Below, piece after piece: positions 18,384-28,849 of a stretch of DNA of 64,000 nucleotides. Origin of the DNA: JAGQRJ01 sp041402045 (GTDB lineage Bacteria; Planctomycetota; J058); contig JAWKSZ010000028.1 of the NCBI GenBank assembly GCA_041402045.1, forward strand, positions 21,322 to 85,321. Direction: 5' to 3'. The notes below the pieces were generated by a model. The model had not been told where the DNA came from and ran no database searches. It was given only the letters and a program-made list of their open reading frames with translations. The position numbers and the translations under genes were made by a program. The first letter of the stretch is position 1; each line of letters starts with the position of its first letter.

Positions 18384-18792
18384 AAGATTCACCGCAGAGT
18401 CGCTGAGGACGCGGAGGGCGCGCAAAGCTGGCGGGGCGCAGGCGGGCTGCGCAGACCCTCTGGAGGAGCAGACGCTTGCCAGCGACCGGTTTTAACGCTG
18501 AGGCGCAGAGGCGCAGAGCCGGGACTGCGCGCGCGCTCCTCGCGTGGTTAGAGAAGAGAGTTGAGAGGGAGCTCCGCGCTGCTCGAAGGCGTCCGCGCGG
18601 CGCTCACCCCCGAGCGGAGCATTCCAAACTCTCTCTCGCGCGTCGCCGAGAACGGGACTCCCACACGGCTCTGCGCCTCTGCGCCTCAGCGTTAAGACCG
18701 GCGGCCGGCAAGCGTCTGCCATTGCAGGGATTCGCGCCGAGCGCTCCCGCGTCACCGCCCTTCGCGTCCTCAGCGACTCTGCGGTGAATCTT
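18384..18792. repeat. Nested long inverted repeat built from nine-base-periodic units
   Basis: Outer arms 18384-18420 and 18756-18792 are near-perfect inverted copies beginning AAGATTCACCGCAGAG; inner arms 18468-18521 and 18666-18719 form a second inverted pair containing AACGCTGAGGCGCAGAGG. The arms carry a nine-base rhythm (variants of CGCAGAGGA). The whole 409 bp fills the space between two convergent genes and could fold into a large nested hairpin. Similar CAGAG-type intergenic repeats occur in many bacterial genomes. No protein-coding gene is credible inside it. Confidence 0.75.
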
Positions 18793-18817
18793 GGTCGGAG
18801 CGCTAGCGATCTGCCGG

Positions 18818-19926
<1,109 letters not shown>

Positions 19927-19927
<1 letters not shown>

Positions 19928-20931
19928 TAGATCTCTCCTCGCTCGACACGAATGCAGGCGACCAGGTGGCCGTCCTCGCAGGGCACGAGCTTGGGCTCGG
20001 CGCGGGTGCAGTCCTCGATCGCGTGGGAGCAGCGCGGGGCGAAGCGGCAGCCCGGCGGCAGATCCAGCGGGTTCGGCACCGCGCCCTCGATCGTCTCCAG
20101 GCGCTTGCCCGACTGGTGGGTCCCCTGGGGCAGGGACTTGAACAGCCCCAGGGTGTAGGGGTGCCGCGGCGACTTGTAGAGCGTCTTCACGTCCGCGCGC
20201 TCGATCACCTTGCCGCAGTACATCACCGCGACCTCGTGGGCCATTTCGGCCACGACGCCGAGGTCGTGGGTGATGAACCAGATCGACATGCCGATCTCGG
20301 CCTGCAGCCGGCGCAGGATGTCCAGGATCTGGGCCTGGATCGTCACGTCCAACGCGGTGGTCGGCTCGTCGGCGATCAGGAGCGCGGGCCGGCACACCAG
20401 CGCCATGGCGATCATGACCCGCTGCTTCATGCCGCCGGACATTTCGTGGGGGTAGTTGTGGATCCGCTCCTCGGCGGCGGGGATCCCCACCTGCTTCAGC
20501 ATGTCCAGCGCCAGCTCCCAGGCCTCGTCGGAGTCCTTGTGCTGGTGCAGCTGGATCGCCTCGGAGATCTGGTCGCCCACGGTGTAGACCGGGTTCAAGG
20601 ACGTCATGGGCTCCTGGAAGATCATGGAGATCCGGTTGCCCCGGATCTTGCGCATGTCGGCCTCGTCCAGGCTCGCCAGGTCCTTGCCGTCGAACACGAT
20701 CTGCCCGCCGGCGATCCGCCCCGGCGGGTCCGGGATCAGGCGCATGATCGAGTAGGCGGTGACGCTCTTGCCGCAGCCCGACTCGCCCACGATCCCGAGG
20801 GTCTTGCCCTTGCCGATGGACAGGTTGACCCCGTCCACGGCCTTGACGGTGCCGCGGTCGGTGTCGAAGTAGGTGCGCAGGTCACGCAGCTCGAGCAGCG
20901 TTTCCGTGGCGGTGGAGGCTTCGCTGGCCAT
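19927..20931 (-). CDS. oppD: Oligopeptide ABC transporter ATP-binding protein (OppD/DppD type)
   Basis: 334 residues, ATG start 13 bases behind the permease stop. Walker A GESGCGKSVT, signature SGGMKQRVMIAMAL, Walker B LLIADEPTTALDVTI, and the C-terminal oligopeptide-transporter tail with Cys residues (GCRFAPRCSHAIEDCTR). It forms the ATPase heterodimer with the downstream OppF-type protein; each has complete Walker motifs, so both sites could be active. Normal length for the family, unlike the permeases of the same operon. Confidence 0.92.
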
Positions 20932-20944
20932 GAAGAGTCGAACC

Positions 20945-22975
20945 TTACTGTCTGAGCCGGGGATCGAGGGCGTCGCGGAGGCCCTCGCCCACCAGGTTGT
21001 AGGCGGTGACGGTAACGAAGATCAGGAGCCCTGGGAAGATCGTGACCCACCACAGGACCTGCTCCTGACCGCGGGAGTCGTGGAGCACCGACCCCCAACT
21101 CGCCTGGGGTGGCGGGACGCCGAAGCCCAGGAACGAGAGCGCGCTCTCCACGAGGATCGCGCCGGCGACGCCGAAGGCGCCGGCCACGAACACGGGGCCC
21201 ATGGCGTTGGGCAGGAGGTGCCGGAACAGGATCCGGGGCGAGCTCAGGCCCTGGCTGCGCGCGGCGGCCACGAAGTCGAGGCCGCCCAGGCGCAGGAACT
21301 CGGCGCGCACCAGGCGCATGACCTCGGTCCAGCTCGTGAGCCCGATGATCGCCATGATGTAGAAGATCGAGGGCTTATCGAACAGCGCCATGACCGCGAT
21401 GATCAGGGGCAGGCGCGGGAAGCAGATCACGATCTCGGTGAAGCGCGAGATCACGATGTCCACCCAGCCGCGGAAGTAGCCGGAGATCGCGCCGAGCACG
21501 ATCCCGATCAACAGGTAGATCGCGACCGAGACGAAGCCCACCGAGAGCGAGACCCGCGAGCCCATGATCAGCCGGGCCAGGACGTCGCGCCCGTTGCCGT
21601 CGGTGCCCAGCCAGTGGCTGCGCAGCCGGGTCCAGCGCTGGCGGACCTGGTTCGGGGTCAGGGGCGGCTCGTGGGGCTCCTGGAAGCGGCGGGCGGCGGG
21701 GGGGCGCGGCACGTCCTCCGCGCGCTCGCCGGCGGCGGCCACGGCGGACTCCCAGGCGCCGAGCTGCACCCCCTCCCACAGCGCGGGCGGGGTGTGGCGG
21801 TCCTGGTAGATGTTCTCGTTCTCGCCGAAGGGGACCAGCGGGAACACGACGACCCCGTCCCCGGCCTCGTCGCGGGCGACCTCGTGGGCCAGCGCCTTGT
21901 AGAAGCTGTCGCCGGGGGGGAAGGTCGGGGGGAACACCGCGCGGAACCCGAGCGCGGCGAGCAGGCTCGGCCCGAGCAGCGCCAGCGCGCGGGCGCCGGT
22001 GCTCCAGCCCTTGAAGGCGCGGGACCCGATCCACATGGCGCTCAGCAGCACGTAGAACACCATGAACCCCACGTCGACCGCCGAGAGGTGGCGCAGCGCA
22101 GGGAAGGCGGTGACCGGGGGCAGGAGCTGCGCCGCGCCGGGGACCGGCTGGTCGACCGCGGCGTCGAGGGCCAGCTCCAGCGCCCGGGCGTGGGCGCGCA
22201 GCGCGCCGGGGTCGGCGCCGCCCTCGCGCATGCCGGTCAGGAGCGGGGTCGCGAGCTCGCCGAAGCTCGCCTGCTCCGGCGCGGGCCGGAAGCGCACGAA
22301 GGCCGCCAACCCCTGGGCGACCTCGTCCGCCAGGGCCCGGCCCTCGGCCTGGATCCCCTCGAGCAGCGCGGGGTCGTCTTCGCGGCGGGCGTCGTCCAGC
22401 GCCTCGGTCCAGGGCCCGACCTCGAGCAGCGGCGCGGCCACGCCCTTGTAGGCGCTGAGCGCCGAGCGCGCGCAGTACTCGCGGGCGATCTCGTCGCCGA
22501 GCTCGGCGAGCTGGGTCAGCTCCAGGCGCCCGGCGAGGGACGCGTAGTCCTCGCGCAGGAGCGCGAAGTCCGCGCGCTCGACCCGGGGCAGGTGCCCCTC
22601 GAGCCGGGCCAGGACCTCGGGCAGCCCGCGCTGGAAGCGCGCGCGGTCGGCCTCGAGCCGCGCGGTCTGGGTCACGCCCACCCCGCGCTCGAGCGCGCGC
22701 TGGGCCTCGAGCAGGCGGCGGTGCCAGTCGAGGAACGCGGCCACGTCGGCCTCGTAGGCCGAGGTGTCGTGGGCGCGCAGGAACAGCGGCTTGCCGCTCG
22801 CGATCAGGGGCGCGAACACCGCGATCCCGAACAGCACGTGGATCACCACGAGCGAGGCCCGGGCCAGCGCGTTGCGCCGGAACATGCGCCAGGCGATCGC
22901 GCCCGCCGACTCGCCCTCGTCGATCGGGGGCGCGCCGGGCTGGGTCGTGGCCTGTTGGGGGTCCGTGGCGCTCAT
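20945..22975 (-). CDS. oppC: Oligopeptide ABC transporter permease (OppC/DppC type) with a very large insertion
   Basis: 676 residues against about 300 for ordinary OppC. The ATG at 22975 overlaps the stop of oppB (ATGA). After the first membrane helix (about residues 40-57) comes an insert of roughly 390 residues: a helical, Glu/Arg/Leu-rich domain (about 65-310), two extra hydrophobic segments (VDVGFMVFYVLLSAMWIG and ARALALLGPSLLAALGF), and a further soluble stretch with ENENIYQDRHTPP. The normal permease core then resumes at HWLGTDGNGRDVLARLI, with the ABC-contact EAA loop FVAAARSQGLSSPRILFRHL. The core is intact, so it should still transport; the insert probably lies outside the membrane. 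Its family is not recognised. Confidence 0.9.
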   Translation of the reverse strand: MSATDPQQATTQPGAPPIDEGESAGAIAWRMFRRNALARASLVVIHVLFGIAVFAPLIASGKPLFLRAHDTSAYEADVAAFLDWHRRLLEAQRALERGVGVTQTARLEADRARFQRGLPEVLARLEGHLPRVERADFALLREDYASLAGRLELTQLAELGDEIAREYCARSALSAYKGVAAPLLEVGPWTEALDDARREDDPALLEGIQAEGRALADEVAQGLAAFVRFRPAPEQASFGELATPLLTGMREGGADPGALRAHARALELALDAAVDQPVPGAAQLLPPVTAFPALRHLSAVDVGFMVFYVLLSAMWIGSRAFKGWSTGARALALLGPSLLAALGFRAVFPPTFPPGDSFYKALAHEVARDEAGDGVVVFPLVPFGENENIYQDRHTPPALWEGVQLGAWESAVAAAGERAEDVPRPPAARRFQEPHEPPLTPNQVRQRWTRLRSHWLGTDGNGRDVLARLIMGSRVSLSVGFVSVAIYLLIGIVLGAISGYFRGWVDIVISRFTEIVICFPRLPLIIAVMALFDKPSIFYIMAIIGLTSWTEVMRLVRAEFLRLGGLDFVAAARSQGLSSPRILFRHLLPNAMGPVFVAGAFGVAGAILVESALSFLGFGVPPPQASWGSVLHDSRGQEQVLWWVTIFPGLLIFVTVTAYNLVGEGLRDALDPRLRQ

Positions 22976-25011
22976 CGGAACTCGATCCGCGGGTCGACCA
23001 CGGCGTAGGCGATATCGCTGACCAGGATCCCGAGCAGCGTGAGGAACGCGGAGATCATGAGGATCGCCATGATCAGCGGGTAGTCGCGGGAGAGGATCGA
23101 GTCGAAGAACACCTTCCCCAGCCCGTCGATCGTGAAGATCGTCTCGATGATCACGCTCCCCGCGAACAGCATGGGGAGGATCCCGCCCATGAGCGTCAGG
23201 ATCGGGATCAGGGCGTTCCGCAGCGCGTGCTTGCCGATCACCACCGACTGCGGCAAGCCCTTGGCCTTGGCGGTGCGAATGTAGTCCTGCCCCAGGACCT
23301 CGAGCATGCCCGTGCGCATTTGCCGCGAAATGTAGGCGAGCTGCCCGTAGGTCAGGGCCGCCACCGGGAGCACCAGGTGCCACAACCGGTCGGTGAACCA
23401 GCCCCAGGCCGTGAAGGTCTCGGCGTTGAGGTCGCTCAGGTGGTGCGCGGGGAAGATCGAGAGGAACGGCGGCCCGGTGAACAACAGGATCAGCATGGCC
23501 CCGGCCCAGAACGACGGCACCGAGTAGAGCAAGAACAGGGTCAGGGTGCTGACCTGGTCCCCCAGGGTCCCGCGCTTGACGCTCGAGTAGACGCCCAGCG
23601 GGATCGCGAACAGATACGCCAGGAAGATCGCGATCACGTTGAGCTGGAGCGTCTTCTTGAACGCGTCCCAAATGATCTCGGACACCGGGCGCTTCTGCTT
23701 GTAGCTCTCGCCCAGGTCGAACACGATCAGCCGCGAGAACCAGCGCCCGAACTGGGTCTGGGCGAAGCCCCGGGTGAACTGCCGCCCGCCGTCGAAGTCG
23801 ACGTAGTACTCCTCGGCGCGATACCACCAGTCGTCCCAGCGGTAGCGGTGCCGGGCCAGGGTCTCCGCGACCCGGTCGCTGACGAAGTCCTCCTGGCTGG
23901 CGAAGCCGGCGAGGATCGCGTCCTCGCTGGGGTAGCTGACCTGGCTCGGGTCGTAGGTCTTGCCCGCGGCCTCCGCCGCGCGCTTGGCCTGCTTCTCCGC
24001 GGCCTCGCGCCAGCCGCGGATCCGCGCGGCGCGCTGGGTCTCCCACTCCTGGGCGAAGGCCTGGCGCTCCTTGGCGTCGACGGTCAGGTCCCAGGGCTTG
24101 TGGGCCACGGCGGCCAGCCCGAAGGCCGCCTGGCGCTCGGCGGCCTCGCTCGAGGCGTCGTGCATGGCCTCCATGAGCGCGGGCGCGGCGAGCTGCCCGA
24201 CCTGGACCAGGGCCGCGAGCTCGGGGTCGGCGGCGGCGGCCTCTTCGGTCTCGGGCACCCCGCCCTTCTGCAGCCAGGCCTTCACGACCTGCTGCACGTG
24301 CTCAGGCGCATACTCCGCGCGGTGCTCGCTCCACCAGGTCTCCCAGGCGTCCCGGGCCTCGGCCAGGCCTACGCCCTCGGGCAGCTTCGGCCCGCGGGGG
24401 GCCACGATCCCCGCCAGGACCTCGAGCAGGCGCCGCGCGGGGGCCTCGATCGCCGCCTGCAGCGGCTCCTCGCGCCGGGCCCAGGCCTCGGCCCAGGCGG
24501 CGTCGTCGCTGCCCGGGGGGAGCTGGGGCTCGTAGCGCCCGTAGTCCTCGCCCAGCGCCGCGCGAGCCTGGGCGGCGCCGTCGCTCCTGAGCGCGGCCAG
24601 GTGCTCGCGGAGCTTGGCCTCCCGAGCCTCGGCGTCGGCGACCCGGGGCCCGAGCTCGGGGATCAGGAGCTCGAGGGCCGAGGTCCCGATCGTGCCCTTG
24701 AGCCGGGCCAGGGCGTCCTTGCGCCGGGCCTCGTTCTCCTCGTCGTCGAGCTCCTCGAGGGTCGCGCGCACGGTCGAGGTGCGGGTCGGAGGCTCGAAGT
24801 TCACGAAGGTCGGGCGGTCGAGGTAGTAGAGCTCCTGGTTCTTACGCAGGGTCTGCTCGTCGAGGTTGCTCTGCCCGCCCGACGCCAGGGCCTGGGCCTT
24901 CATGGCCGCCGGGTCGCCCGGGGCCATGGTCACGATCAGGAAGCACAGGACCGAGATCCCGAACAGCGTCAGCGCCATGAGCAGCAGGCGCTTGAGCAGG
25001 TACTGCCACAT
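22972..25011 (-). CDS. oppB: Oligopeptide ABC transporter permease (OppB/DppB type) with a large periplasmic insertion
   Basis: 679 residues against about 310-330 for ordinary OppB. The first membrane helix (about 8-30) and the start of the loop (LYYLDRPTFVNF) are normal. About 325 extra residues follow before the family sequence returns at RWFSRLIVFDLGESY. The insert is helical and charged, with two aromatic WxxWW segments (AWETWWSEHRAEY and RWDDWWYRAEEYY) and a stretch resembling HEAT repeats (LAAPALMEAMHDASSEAAER). The C-terminal permease core is complete, including the EAA loop YIRTAKAKGLPQSVVIGKHA. It lies 3 bases behind oppA. The insert position places it in the first periplasmic loop. 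Confidence 0.92.
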   Translation of the reverse strand: MWQYLLKRLLLMALTLFGISVLCFLIVTMAPGDPAAMKAQALASGGQSNLDEQTLRKNQELYYLDRPTFVNFEPPTRTSTVRATLEELDDEENEARRKDALARLKGTIGTSALELLIPELGPRVADAEAREAKLREHLAALRSDGAAQARAALGEDYGRYEPQLPPGSDDAAWAEAWARREEPLQAAIEAPARRLLEVLAGIVAPRGPKLPEGVGLAEARDAWETWWSEHRAEYAPEHVQQVVKAWLQKGGVPETEEAAAADPELAALVQVGQLAAPALMEAMHDASSEAAERQAAFGLAAVAHKPWDLTVDAKERQAFAQEWETQRAARIRGWREAAEKQAKRAAEAAGKTYDPSQVSYPSEDAILAGFASQEDFVSDRVAETLARHRYRWDDWWYRAEEYYVDFDGGRQFTRGFAQTQFGRWFSRLIVFDLGESYKQKRPVSEIIWDAFKKTLQLNVIAIFLAYLFAIPLGVYSSVKRGTLGDQVSTLTLFLLYSVPSFWAGAMLILLFTGPPFLSIFPAHHLSDLNAETFTAWGWFTDRLWHLVLPVAALTYGQLAYISRQMRTGMLEVLGQDYIRTAKAKGLPQSVVIGKHALRNALIPILTLMGGILPMLFAGSVIIETIFTIDGLGKVFFDSILSRDYPLIMAILMISAFLTLLGILVSDIAYAVVDPRIEFR

Positions 25012-25014
25012 GGC

Positions 25015-27159
25015 TCAGCGCTCCTCGCGAGGCACTTCGAACCACTCGCGGAAGTTGTAGGCGGTGGTCCCGATCGTATAGAAGCGCACGTTGCGGAAGC
25101 GGCGGTGGTAGAACCCGAGGGTGTACATGTTCAGCAGGAACGTGTAGGGCTGCTCGCGGTCGAGCAGCCGGTGCAGCTTGCGCAGCAGGCGCTGGCGCTC
25201 CACCGGGTCGACCTCGCGCCGGGCGGCCATGATCAGCGCGTCGGCCTCGGCGTTCTTGTAGCTCACGTAGTTGTTGCCGCGGTTGCCGGCCTGGCTCGAG
25301 TGCCAGATCTGGAAGGGGTCGGTCTCGATACAGCTCGGCTCGCCCCAGGCCAGGCGCACGGCGTCGAACTTCTGGTCGGAGATCGTGTCCAGGAACACCG
25401 CCCAGTCGAGCTTGCGAATGTTCATGCGCACGCCGACGCGCTCGACCGCCTCCTTGATGATCTCGGCGACCTTCTGGTGGTAGTCGCGCATGTTGTGGAT
25501 CACGTAGTCGAACTCGAAGTCGACGCCGCCGCGGTCGCGGATCCCGTCGCCGTCGTGGTCGACCCAGCCGGCCTGGTCCAGGAGCATTTGCGCGCGCTGG
25601 ACCGAGGAGGGGCGCACCTGGACCTCGGGGTCGCTGAACGGTCCCTGGCTGAAGAAGGGCCCGGTCACGACCTCCCCCAGCCCGCGGTGAATGTCGCGCA
25701 GGATCTTCTCGCGCGGGATCAGGAGCGTCATGGCCTGGCGCACCCGGGCGTCGGCGAAGATCTGGCGCTCGGGGCCCACGTCCTGGCGGTCGGCGTTCCA
25801 GCCGATGTAGGTGTAGAGCGGGGAGAGCACCTTGGCCCGCACGAAGCGGTCGGTGAACGCCGGGGCGTTCGAGGCCTCGTCCTCCCAGATCGCGGGCTCG
25901 AGGTCGAAGTCGGCGTCGACCTCCTCGAGCTGCAGCGCCTTGAAGGCGGCGGTCTTCTCGTTGATCACCACCCAGCGCAGGGTGTCGAGGTAGGGCATGC
26001 GCGGGTCGATCCAGGGGACCACCGGCGCGCCGCCCGGGTTGCTCGCCCACCAGCCGTCGTAGCGCGCGAGCTCGATCAGGGTCCCGCGCTCCCAGCGCAC
26101 GAAGCGATACGGCCCGCAGCCGATCGGCTGCTCGTGGTCGGGGTGCGCGTTGAAGTGGCGCCCGAACCCGTCGGCGTCGCCCTCGAACTTCCAGGGCTCG
26201 TAGCGGTGGCGCGGGTAGATGTAGAGGTCGCCGGCGATCACCGAGAACGCGCGGTAGTACTGCTGGTTGAACGCGAAGCGCACGGTGGCGGCGTCCACCT
26301 GCTCGTAGCGCTCGAGGTCGACGTAGTACTGGCGCAGGTGCGCGGCGTCGACCACCGGGTTCTGGATCGTGTTCATGCTGAAGATCACGTCGGCGGCGGT
26401 CACCGGCTGACCGTCGTGCCAGGTCACCCCCGGGCGCAGGTGGAGCTCGAACTCGGCGAGCTGGCGCAGCGCGGGGACCTCGACCTTGGCCCCGTCCGGC
26501 CCTTCGAGCACGCGCTTGATCTCGCTGCGGGGGAGGCTGAGCACGGCGTCCTCGGGGAGCTCCTCCCACAGCCACACGGTGAACCGCCCCCCCGGCGGGC
26601 GCTCGAGGGTCCCGCGCACCCGGGGCAAGCCGGTCTCGGCCTTGGGGACCACGTCCACGACCTGCCCCCAGCACGCGGCGAACTCGGGGGAGCCCGGCGC
26701 GACCCGCTGGCTCTCGCCGTCGGCGCCCACGCGCTCCACGGCCTCGAGGTCGCACTCGGCGAAGGTGTAGCGCGCGGCCTGGGGCGCGAAGCGCACCGGG
26801 TCGGCCTTGGCCTCGCTCAACAGCCGCCCGGCGTGGCGCGTGCCGTCGGCGAGCACGACCACGTCCTGCTCCTTCCACCAGCGCGCGAGCATAGGCAGCC
26901 ACTCGAAGGTCTCGCGGTCGCGGATCGCGAGGCTGTCGCCGAGGTACTGGTAGACGTCCTGGGTCGAGACCCCGTTGTCGCAGATCGGGTTGATCGAGGA
27001 CGGGTCGCCGGGGGTCCGCACTTGGATCGTGCCGCCGCGGCGCGGCTCGACCGGGCGGTCGCGGTCGGGGTTGAACGCGTCGACCGGCACGGGTCCGGCG
27101 AGGTCCTGCGCGCTCACGCCGAGGGCGCACAGCAACAGCGCCCACGTCCAGTTACGCAT
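25015..27159 (-). CDS. oppA: Oligopeptide-binding protein of ABC transporter (solute-binding family 5)
   Basis: 714 residues, ATG start, signal peptide ending VSA-QD without a lipobox. Family 5 marks include RRGGTIQVRTPGDPSSINP near the start, WHDGQPVTAADVIFSMN (about 245-262), YRFVRWERGTLIELARYDGW and WNADRQDVGPERQIFADARV. It is about 170 residues longer than Escherichia coli OppA, the extra length lying mainly between about residues 90 and 230. As first gene of the operon it would deliver peptides to the enlarged OppB/OppC pore. A TACCAT at 27216-27221 on the minus strand may be the operon's -10 box. Confidence 0.9.
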   Translation of the reverse strand: MRNWTWALLLCALGVSAQDLAGPVPVDAFNPDRDRPVEPRRGGTIQVRTPGDPSSINPICDNGVSTQDVYQYLGDSLAIRDRETFEWLPMLARWWKEQDVVVLADGTRHAGRLLSEAKADPVRFAPQAARYTFAECDLEAVERVGADGESQRVAPGSPEFAACWGQVVDVVPKAETGLPRVRGTLERPPGGRFTVWLWEELPEDAVLSLPRSEIKRVLEGPDGAKVEVPALRQLAEFELHLRPGVTWHDGQPVTAADVIFSMNTIQNPVVDAAHLRQYYVDLERYEQVDAATVRFAFNQQYYRAFSVIAGDLYIYPRHRYEPWKFEGDADGFGRHFNAHPDHEQPIGCGPYRFVRWERGTLIELARYDGWWASNPGGAPVVPWIDPRMPYLDTLRWVVINEKTAAFKALQLEEVDADFDLEPAIWEDEASNAPAFTDRFVRAKVLSPLYTYIGWNADRQDVGPERQIFADARVRQAMTLLIPREKILRDIHRGLGEVVTGPFFSQGPFSDPEVQVRPSSVQRAQMLLDQAGWVDHDGDGIRDRGGVDFEFDYVIHNMRDYHQKVAEIIKEAVERVGVRMNIRKLDWAVFLDTISDQKFDAVRLAWGEPSCIETDPFQIWHSSQAGNRGNNYVSYKNAEADALIMAARREVDPVERQRLLRKLHRLLDREQPYTFLLNMYTLGFYHRRFRNVRFYTIGTTAYNFREWFEVPREER

Positions 27160-27514
27160 GCGTCCTCGATTCTGAGTCTCGGGGGTCGACCGGCGCTCGC
27201 CGGTTCGCGGCGCCCATGGTAGCCGATCCGGGGCGAATTGCGCGGCTCAAGGTGCGCTGTTCAAACGAGTTCGGGCGCTGGAGCGGGCCCCCCCGCCTGC
27301 GGGACGCCCGCTCCCCCCACCCCGCTTGCGTCCCGCATGAGACGAACCCAAACGATTCGCGACTCGAAGGTTGCGCACACGTCCGTCCTATCCGGACGGC
27401 CCGTCCAGGCGGGACCGTCCGCGGGCCGACAACGCGGGGGTTGCCGGGATTGCGGCGGGCGGACGGATCCTGGCCCCCGGTGTGCGAGAGGCAGGGCAAG
27501 AGACGGAGAACCTC

Positions 27515-28789
27515 ATGAGACACCTGATCCCCCTGCTGCTCGCGGCCGCCTGCTTGCCCGCCAGCGCGGAGAGCCTGCGCCTCGCGGGTCGCTTCCAGGA
27601 CGCCGACGCCCACGGGACCGCGAGCCTCGACCTGGCCGCGCGGACCCTCGAGCTGAACGTCAACGAGCAGCGCTTCTCGCTGACCGGCTACCCCCTCGAG
27701 CACGACGCCTACCTGTTCGTGGAGACGCCGAGCGCGGGGTTGACCGACGCCCTGGGCGACGTCGTGCCGACCGCGGCCAAGCGCGCGGTGGTCCTGGTCG
27801 AGGCGCTCAACGTGCGCCCCGAGCCGACCCTCGACTGCACGCCCGTGCGTCGCGCGACCCGAGGCGAGGCCCTGGCCCTGAACGGGGTGGAGCAAGGCCC
27901 CTGGCTGCAGCTCCAGGACGGCGGCTGGGTCCACGGCGGGAGCCAGTACGTGCGGGTCGAGGCGCTCTACGACGCCGACCAGATCCCGGGCGACGGCCTG
28001 CGCCTCACGCTCCGCCCCAACAGCCGGGGCTACTTCGGCACCGTCCAGAGCAGCGCCGACGTGCTGCGCCTGGTGCGCGTGACCCCCAGCGGGCCGCCGC
28101 GGGTGCTCCTGATCCCCACCGTGCGCTACACCGAGAAGGAGCAGCGCACGCTCAAGGGCTACGCGATCAAGCTCAAGAACTACTACGCCCAGCGCGGGAT
28201 CCGCTCGGACCTGCACGTGGCCGAGAGCGCGGACACCGTGATCCGGGCGCTCGAGGACGCCGCGCTCTCCGGCCGCCGCTACTCCCGCGTGATCTGGATC
28301 GGCCACGGCGGCTGGGACGGCCCGATCATGGGCACCACCAGCCCGCGCCAGGTCAGCGCCACCGACAACCCCGAGGGCTTCGCCCGCATGGTGGCGGCGC
28401 TGGACGAGGTCCTGACCCCCGACGCCAAGCTCTTCGCCTCGGCCTGCCACGCCGCGGGCAACAACACGTTCGAGGCGGAGATGCCGCTCAAGAGCCACTA
28501 CAGCTGGGTGCACGACCTGGCCAAGCGCACCGGGCGCCTGGTGGCCGGCCCCGCGGGCTACACCTCGACCGAGTACACCTACCAGCACGTGCTGGCGATC
28601 CTCGAGGGCGACGGCGTGACCAAGCAGGAGGTCCACGTGGCCACCGGCGACACGCTGCGGATCGTGTGGCCCGGGCGAACCCTGGCCAGCGCCCCCGCCC
28701 GCCCGCTGCCCGAGATCCGCACCACCCGCAACCCCCCGGAGACCCCGGTCGGCACCCTCGCCCTCGGCGGCGCCACGCAGACGCCGTAG
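27515..28789 (+). CDS. Secreted caspase-like (clan CD) protein with an SH3-like domain
   Basis: 424 residues; ATG with GGAGAA upstream and a signal peptide ending ASA-ES. A beta-rich N-terminus is followed by an SH3_3-like region (about 85-150; VEALNVRPEPTLD and GPWLQLQDGGWVHGGSQYV). The C-terminal part (about 195-370) has the clan CD layout: an alpha/beta fold with VIWIGHGGWDG giving the catalytic His and KLFASACHAAGNN giving the Cys, as in caspases, gingipains and clostripain. The assignment rests on these motifs and is moderate. Substrate is unknown. The histidine kinase gene follows after 60 bases, with a possible promoter of its own. Confidence 0.65.
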   Translation: MRHLIPLLLAAACLPASAESLRLAGRFQDADAHGTASLDLAARTLELNVNEQRFSLTGYPLEHDAYLFVETPSAGLTDALGDVVPTAAKRAVVLVEALNVRPEPTLDCTPVRRATRGEALALNGVEQGPWLQLQDGGWVHGGSQYVRVEALYDADQIPGDGLRLTLRPNSRGYFGTVQSSADVLRLVRVTPSGPPRVLLIPTVRYTEKEQRTLKGYAIKLKNYYAQRGIRSDLHVAESADTVIRALEDAALSGRRYSRVIWIGHGGWDGPIMGTTSPRQVSATDNPEGFARMVAALDEVLTPDAKLFASACHAAGNNTFEAEMPLKSHYSWVHDLAKRTGRLVAGPAGYTSTEYTYQHVLAILEGDGVTKQEVHVATGDTLRIVWPGRTLASAPARPLPEIRTTRNPPETPVGTLALGGATQTP

Positions 28790-28822
28790 GGGCATACCCT
28801 GAGGCGCTCCCCTCCAGGGCGG

Positions 28823-28828
28823 TAAGAT
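28823..28828 (+). promoter_or_regulatory. Candidate -10 box TAAGAT
   Basis: TAAGAT ends 21 bases before the GTG of the histidine kinase gene, with GGGGAGG between. It repeats the string found at 15309-15314. Confidence 0.4.
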
Positions 28829-28849
28829 CCCCGGTGGGGAGGCTCTGGG

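Noticed and set aside
20873..23008. A 711-residue plus-strand open frame opposite oppD and oppC
   Set aside because: It has the same shadow composition, no ribosome binding site and no domain motifs; the opposite strand encodes clear transporter genes.
23227..27222. A 1331-residue plus-strand open frame opposite oppB and oppA
   Set aside because: It is a GC-driven antisense shadow: low-complexity His/Gly/Leu/Val composition, no domains, and it lies wholly on strongly supported minus-strand genes.
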